From Streptomyces sp. NRRL WC-3618 (lineage in GTDB: Bacteria; Actinomycetota; Actinomycetes; Streptomycetales; Streptomycetaceae): DNA of 64,000 nucleotides. How positions within the stretch are numbered: the stretch's first letter is position 1; each line of letters begins with the position of its first letter. Below are positions 60,603-64,000 of the stretch, in pieces. The position numbers and the translations under genes were made by a program. The notes under the pieces are model-generated. The model did not search any database. It was given only the letters and a program-made list of their open reading frames with translations, and had not been told where the DNA came from. The stretch is taken from the NCBI RefSeq assembly GCF_001280005.1, contig NZ_LGDW01000166.1, forward strand, positions 19,046 to 83,045. The letters run 5' to 3'.

Positions 60603-61160
60603 ATGGCCGACTCGCTCCGGGACAGCCTGGACCGCGCGCTGGAAGGGGCGTTCACCCGCCGCATCCCGCAAAGCGCCCAGGCGCAGATGAGGTACCTGGT
60701 CAAGCAGCTCAAGGGCACCAAGGCCGTCGCGCAGGCGCTCGGGGTGTCCCAGCGCACCGTGGAGCGGTACGTCGCCGGCACGTTCAAGCGGCCACGCCAC
60801 GACCTCCGCGAGCGCATCGAGCGGGAGGTTCGGCAGCGATGGCAACCGCAGATCCGGGCCAAGGCCAAGAAGAAGGCCGCCAGCACTGATGGCCTGGTCG
60901 TGAACACCCGGGCCCGCTTCGGGTTCACCGCCGCGCCCGGCACGACCGACGACGCCCGGATCCGGGACATCACCCAGGCCCTGCCGCCGCGCTGGGCGGA
61001 CCGCCTCTTCGAGGCCCGCGACGCCGGCGCCACCGAGCGGCAGCTCCAGCACATCGCGGCCGAAGGCCTGGCGGAGATGTACTTCAGGAACAACAACACC
61101 CGCGCCCAAGGCCTGGGCGTGGAGTTCACCGACGTGGAGCACATCCAGATCGACCTGTAG
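60603..61160 (+). CDS. tpg: Telomere terminal protein Tpg
   Basis: The 185-residue protein has the usual Tpg length. A helix-turn-helix lies at about residues 37-65 ('AVAQALGVSQRTVERYVAGT'), then a basic stretch ('RAKAKKKAAS') and the conserved 'TRARFGFTAAPGTTDDARI'. Thr114 falls in this segment; as I recall, Thr114 is the residue of Streptomyces coelicolor Tpg that primes DNA synthesis and binds the 5' end. The gene follows tap after six bases. It caps chromosome ends and indicates a linear replicon. Confidence 0.95.
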   Translation: MADSLRDSLDRALEGAFTRRIPQSAQAQMRYLVKQLKGTKAVAQALGVSQRTVERYVAGTFKRPRHDLRERIEREVRQRWQPQIRAKAKKKAASTDGLVVNTRARFGFTAAPGTTDDARIRDITQALPPRWADRLFEARDAGATERQLQHIAAEGLAEMYFRNNNTRAQGLGVEFTDVEHIQIDL

Positions 61161-61275
61161 GGGCACAACCTTCGGGCGGGGTGAACGGTCTCATGACTGA
61201 CCGGGCAGCAACGGGTCGGGAGTACTCGGGAGTACGGGCCCTCGCTGCACCCACGTAGACAACGGGGGAGCAGTC

Positions 61276-62433
61276 ATGAAGACAGGGAAGACCGGGAAGA
61301 CAGGTACGTACCTCAGGATCGCGATCGTCGCGGCGCTCACGGCAGCCACGGTGACTGTCGCTCCAGCCGCGGTCTCCGCGGCGGACGGTGCGGCTTCCGC
61401 CGCGTCGGCCCCGGGCCGGGTCTCGGCCCCGGCCTGGCACACCTCTTCGGCGGGGACTCTCTCTGACAACTCCTCGCTATTCGACATCGCGTCGGTCGGT
61501 CCTGACGCAGCCTGGGCGGTGGGTGCCCAGTACGTCGGTGGCGTCAGCGAGGGCGTCATCCTGCGCTGGAACGGCAGTACATGGCAGCAGGAGTCCGCCC
61601 CCGCGGTGCCGGAGACCGGCGTGTGGCACGCCGTGGACGGGGCGTCCGCGCACGACGTCTGGGCGTACGGCTGGGACCAGGTGGGCGAGACGCTGGCCCA
61701 CTTCGACGGCAAGGGGTGGACACAGGCTCCGCTGCCTGAGGAGAAGGGCTACGGCTTCGCGAAGCTCGCCGCCGTCCCCGGCAGGGTCTGGCTGGTGAGC
61801 GATACCGCGATCAACACCTACGCCCACGGTGCCTGGCAGAGCACGCCCATCCCGCACGGCGTCTTCATCAGCGCCATCGAGGCGCGAAACTCCCACGATG
61901 CCTGGGCGGTCGGGCAGTTCGCGTACGCGGGCCAGCCGAGCCGGTCCGTGCTCCTGCACTGGGACGGCCGTTCGTGGACCGAGACCGCGCCGGCCGGCAG
62001 CGACCTCTTGGCCACCGCCGTGTACCAGGAGTCCGCCCGCAGCGTCTGGGTCACCGCTCTCGCCCCGTACGTCGAGGACGAGCCGCAGAAGACCAAGGTG
62101 CTGCACTGGAACGGCCGCACCTGGCGCGACGTCACCGGCCCGGTCGACGGGCTGCACGCCAGTTCCATCACAGGCGACAGCAAAGGCACCGTCTGGGTCT
62201 CGGGCGACCCCTACGGCTACGAGGGCACCGCCCTGTACTGGCGCCTGCGGGACCGCGTCTGGACCTCCGTGGAGGGCGACGCGGTCCCCGGTGGCCAGAC
62301 CCAGGCGTACCGCATCGAGGCCCTCGCGCCCACCGGCCGCGCGGGTAAGTTCTGGTCGGTGGGCTCCTACACACTGATCACCGGAGAGTCCACCTCCGCC
62401 CAGTACGAGCTGATCCAGCGTTCGACTCGCTGA
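61276..62433 (+). CDS. Secreted hypothetical protein, propeller-like
   Basis: The 385-residue protein has a signal peptide ('YLRIAIVAALTAATVTVAPA', cleaved near 'VSAAD'). The rest is built of repeats with 'DAWAVG', 'HDVWAYG', 'HDAWAVGQ' and 'SVWVTA' spaced about 50 residues apart, each followed by 'LHWNG/DGRSW' strands. This is the pattern of a beta-propeller. No enzyme motif is seen. It probably binds something outside the cell. Function is unknown. Confidence 0.82.
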   Translation: MKTGKTGKTGTYLRIAIVAALTAATVTVAPAAVSAADGAASAASAPGRVSAPAWHTSSAGTLSDNSSLFDIASVGPDAAWAVGAQYVGGVSEGVILRWNGSTWQQESAPAVPETGVWHAVDGASAHDVWAYGWDQVGETLAHFDGKGWTQAPLPEEKGYGFAKLAAVPGRVWLVSDTAINTYAHGAWQSTPIPHGVFISAIEARNSHDAWAVGQFAYAGQPSRSVLLHWDGRSWTETAPAGSDLLATAVYQESARSVWVTALAPYVEDEPQKTKVLHWNGRTWRDVTGPVDGLHASSITGDSKGTVWVSGDPYGYEGTALYWRLRDRVWTSVEGDAVPGGQTQAYRIEALAPTGRAGKFWSVGSYTLITGESTSAQYELIQRSTR

Positions 62434-62548
62434 CCGGCACGTAGGCTGGCCCCGGACTCGGCGTCATGTGCCTGCCTGGGCAGAGGCCCGTGGCGGTGGC
62501 GGGGTTCGCCGGTGACGGCGGTCGGCCGGACGAAGGAGACGGTGTCGG

Positions 62549-63151
62549 ATGGGCGGCGATGTTCTGCGCTGGGGCGAATACCGCAGCATGCCGTGGAAGA
62601 ACGGCGGCGGCATGACCAGGGAGGTCGCGTCGGGCGCCGTGCAAGGGCCCTTGGCCCCGGCGGAGCCGGAGGACGGCTTCGACTGGCGGGTGAGCGTCGC
62701 GGACGTGGACGCGGGAGGCCCCTTCTCTTCCTTTCCCGGGATCGACCGCGTGATCACCCTGGTCGAGGGCGAAGGCATGGTGCTGACCGTGGACGGTACC
62801 CCGCATTCGGTCAGCCCGTTGAGCCCCTTCGCCTTCTCCGGCGAGGCGACGACCGACTGTCGGCTGGAGGCGGGTGCGGTGCGCGACATGAACGTGATGA
62901 CCCGCAGGGGCCGGGCGACGGCACGAGTGCGGATCGTCGCCGTCCCCGCCGCAGGGGGGACGGAGATGGCGTGCGCGGCGGGCGAGACCCTACTCGTCAT
63001 GGCCCTCACTGAGGGGATCGCCGTCGGCGGACCGGACGAGCAGGGGAGGGCGCTCGGCCGTCTCGACTGCGTACCTTACGAAGGCCCGGGCGCACTGACT
63101 CTGCAAGGCGACGGCACGGTGGCCGAGATCAGGATCACCGCGGCGCGCTAA
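62549..63151 (+). CDS. HutD/Ves-family cupin protein
   Basis: The 200-residue protein has the HutD double cupin: 'WGEYRSMPWKNGGGMTREVA', 'FDWRVSVADVDAGGPFSSFP' and 'DRVITLVEGEGMVLTVDG'. HutD proteins accompany histidine breakdown in other bacteria and may bind formylglutamate, but no hut gene is near. GGAG is about ten bases before the ATG. Confidence 0.9.
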   Translation: MGGDVLRWGEYRSMPWKNGGGMTREVASGAVQGPLAPAEPEDGFDWRVSVADVDAGGPFSSFPGIDRVITLVEGEGMVLTVDGTPHSVSPLSPFAFSGEATTDCRLEAGAVRDMNVMTRRGRATARVRIVAVPAAGGTEMACAAGETLLVMALTEGIAVGGPDEQGRALGRLDCVPYEGPGALTLQGDGTVAEIRITAAR

Positions 63152-63224
63152 CGCGCTGGTGAGGTCGTTGGCGAAGCCACCTCCTTCTCCTTCTCCTTCT
63201 CGTGAGCTCGTCGCCCGCCGGGTG

Positions 63225-63720
63225 TCATGCGAGCCAAGCGGACTTCTTCGGACGGGTGTGCGGGGAGCTGTCGGTGCCGCCGGGCGCGGCCGTGTGGCCC
63301 AGGTAGCGGTGCACGGAGTGGATGCTCATCGCGCCTTCGCCGACCGCGGAGGCCACGCGCTTCACCGAGCCGCTGCGGACGTCGCCGGCGGCGAACACGC
63401 CAGGCAGGCTGGTCTCCAACGTCAGGCAGCCGCGGCCCTCGCTCTGCCACAGCTCGGGAACGGAGCACGCCTGCGCCTCCGCGCCGGTGAGCACGTAGCC
63501 GCGCGCGTCTAGGGCGAGCGCGCCGGACAGCCACTCGGTGTGAGGGTCCGCGCGGTGAAGACGAACAGTGCCCGCACCGCGAGGTCGCGGTGCTCGCCCG
63601 TACGGTGGTCGACGACGGTGACCGCCTCCAGCGCCTTGTCGCCGAGTGCCTCGGTCACCTCGGTGCGCAGCAGGACGCGCACCCGCGGGTCGCGCTCGAC
63701 CTGGTCGATCAGGAGAGGAC
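63225..63720 (-). pseudogene. Decayed thioredoxin-reductase-like FAD oxidoreductase
   Basis: The 3' part reads 'DPHTEWLSGALALDARGYVL', 'PGVFAAGDVRSGSVKRVASA' and 'MSIHSVHRYLG', the typical end of thioredoxin-reductase-like proteins with the second FAD motif. In front, another frame carries 'VERDPRVRVLLRTEVTEALG' and 'RTGEHRDLAVRALFVF'. The frames meet near 63558, where a G appears to be missing in 'VFTGADPHTEW'. The N-terminal half is gone; the DNA ahead (63720-63900) encodes an unrelated segment. It is a chimeric remnant. Confidence 0.65.
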
Positions 63721-63901
63721 ACCGGCGAGGACAAGCGGCCGGTCGGACGTGGCCTGCGCGGCGGTGACCGCGGCATCACGCAGCCGTGTCGTGAGCCCGG
63801 CCAGGTCCTCATCAGCGGCTTCCCATGGGACGACTGTGACCGCCTCGTCGCCGCCCAGAGCATCCACGCAGACCTCGGCCCACTCCTCGGCCGGCCCGTC
63901 G
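63720..63901 (-). pseudogene. Unidentified coding remnant cut by an insertion sequence
   Basis: A frame with normal codon use reads 'GPAEEWAEVCVDALGGDEAV' and 'DLAGLTTRLRDAAVTAAQAT' and stops at 63709-63711. It has no own start: upstream it runs into the presumed insertion-sequence end near 63901. I do not recognise the family. It looks like a piece of a gene, fused to the oxidoreductase remnant by deletion. Confidence 0.35.
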
Positions 63902-64000
63902 TGAGCTTGTTCCGCTTTGACGGACACCATCGGTGTGGTGGTCAGGCTGCGAGTGCGGTCTCGTATTCGGCGGGACTGCGATAGCCGAGGCTGCTGTGCA
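63902..64000 (-). mobile_element. 3' end of an IS3-family element (partial at window edge)
   Basis: From the right edge to the TGA stop at 63942-63944 the minus strand encodes 'HSSLGYRSPAEYETALAA', the typical C-terminus of IS3-family transposases (rve core end). After the stop about 40 bases lead to the presumed terminal repeat, which begins near 63902 with TGAGCTTGTTCCGCTTTGAC on the plus strand. That matches the end of IS3-type elements as I remember them from Streptomyces. The rest lies outside the window. Confidence 0.7.

Noticed and set aside
1..64000. tRNA, rRNA and known riboswitch genes
   Set aside because: I looked for cloverleaf-type segments and familiar riboswitch cores in the larger gaps and found none; a covariance-model search would settle it.

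Overview
The window is high-GC actinobacterial DNA, almost certainly from a Streptomyces chromosome. The evidence is the strong GC bias at third codon positions, many GTG starts, and typical Streptomyces families: streptophobe, SCO2400-like, DUF6777, PopR with ClpP3/ClpP4, and a GvpO-A-F-G-J-L-S-K gas vesicle cluster. A Tap/Tpg pair (telomere-associated protein and terminal protein) at 58.3-61.2 kb is a hallmark of linear Streptomyces replicons. Such pairs usually lie in the subtelomeric arms. The decayed genes and the insertion-sequence end at the right edge fit that location.

Layout. 0-8.4 kb: housekeeping and accessory enzymes (PI-PLC-like end, two aldo/keto reductases, dienelactone hydrolase, PAP2 phosphatase, VOC protein, adenosine deaminase, DinB-type protein, and a LysR regulator divergent from the second reductase). 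8.4-16.3 kb: streptophobe membrane protein, DUF6777 protein, a small anti-sigma-type ATPase facing a SigB-family sigma factor across a large shared hairpin, a methyltransferase, popR with clpP4/clpP3, and a frameshifted gene. 16.5-21.8 kb: a three-gene cassette of carboxylate-amine ligase, NAGGN-type amidotransferase and S9 peptidase. 21.9-39.3 kb: a carbohydrate-use island with GH5-X2-CBM46, GH43 and GH36 on the minus strand, divergent GH3 and GH1, a secreted beta-helix/F5-8C/ricin enzyme, a DeoR repressor and an ABC sugar importer without its own ATPase. The GH36/GH3 divergent region has two copies of a LacI-type operator.

39.4-44.3 kb: PAS-GAF-PP2C phosphatase, a remnant of an NAD-dependent epimerase, HxlR regulator, secreted PAF-acetylhydrolase-like esterase and SCO2400-like zinc-ribbon membrane protein. 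44.6-50.8 kb: a gas vesicle island with CsbD, an SRPBCC protein and a strikingly charge-segregated protein beside the eight-gene gvp operon. 50.9-57.4 kb: secreted proteins, a 56-residue two-helix membrane protein, a GH11 xylanase with a CE4 acetylxylan esterase behind a dyad-rich promoter, a MarR/hydrolase divergent pair, a truncated SMI1 gene and an MFS transporter. 57.6-64 kb: cyclophilin, tap-tpg preceded by an exactly 11-bp-phased array, a secreted propeller-like protein, HutD, a decayed thioredoxin-reductase-like gene and the end of an IS3-type element.

The most notable signals are: the ligase/amidotransferase/peptidase cassette, which may make or process a small amidated peptide; the phased array before tap; a ClpP4 subunit that lacks the catalytic histidine; candidate stress-sigma promoters before the sigma gene, csbD and the gvp-flanking gene; and tandem duplications lying exactly on the stop codons of four unrelated genes, one of which has become an arm of a terminator. 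No CRISPR array, rRNA or tRNA gene was seen.
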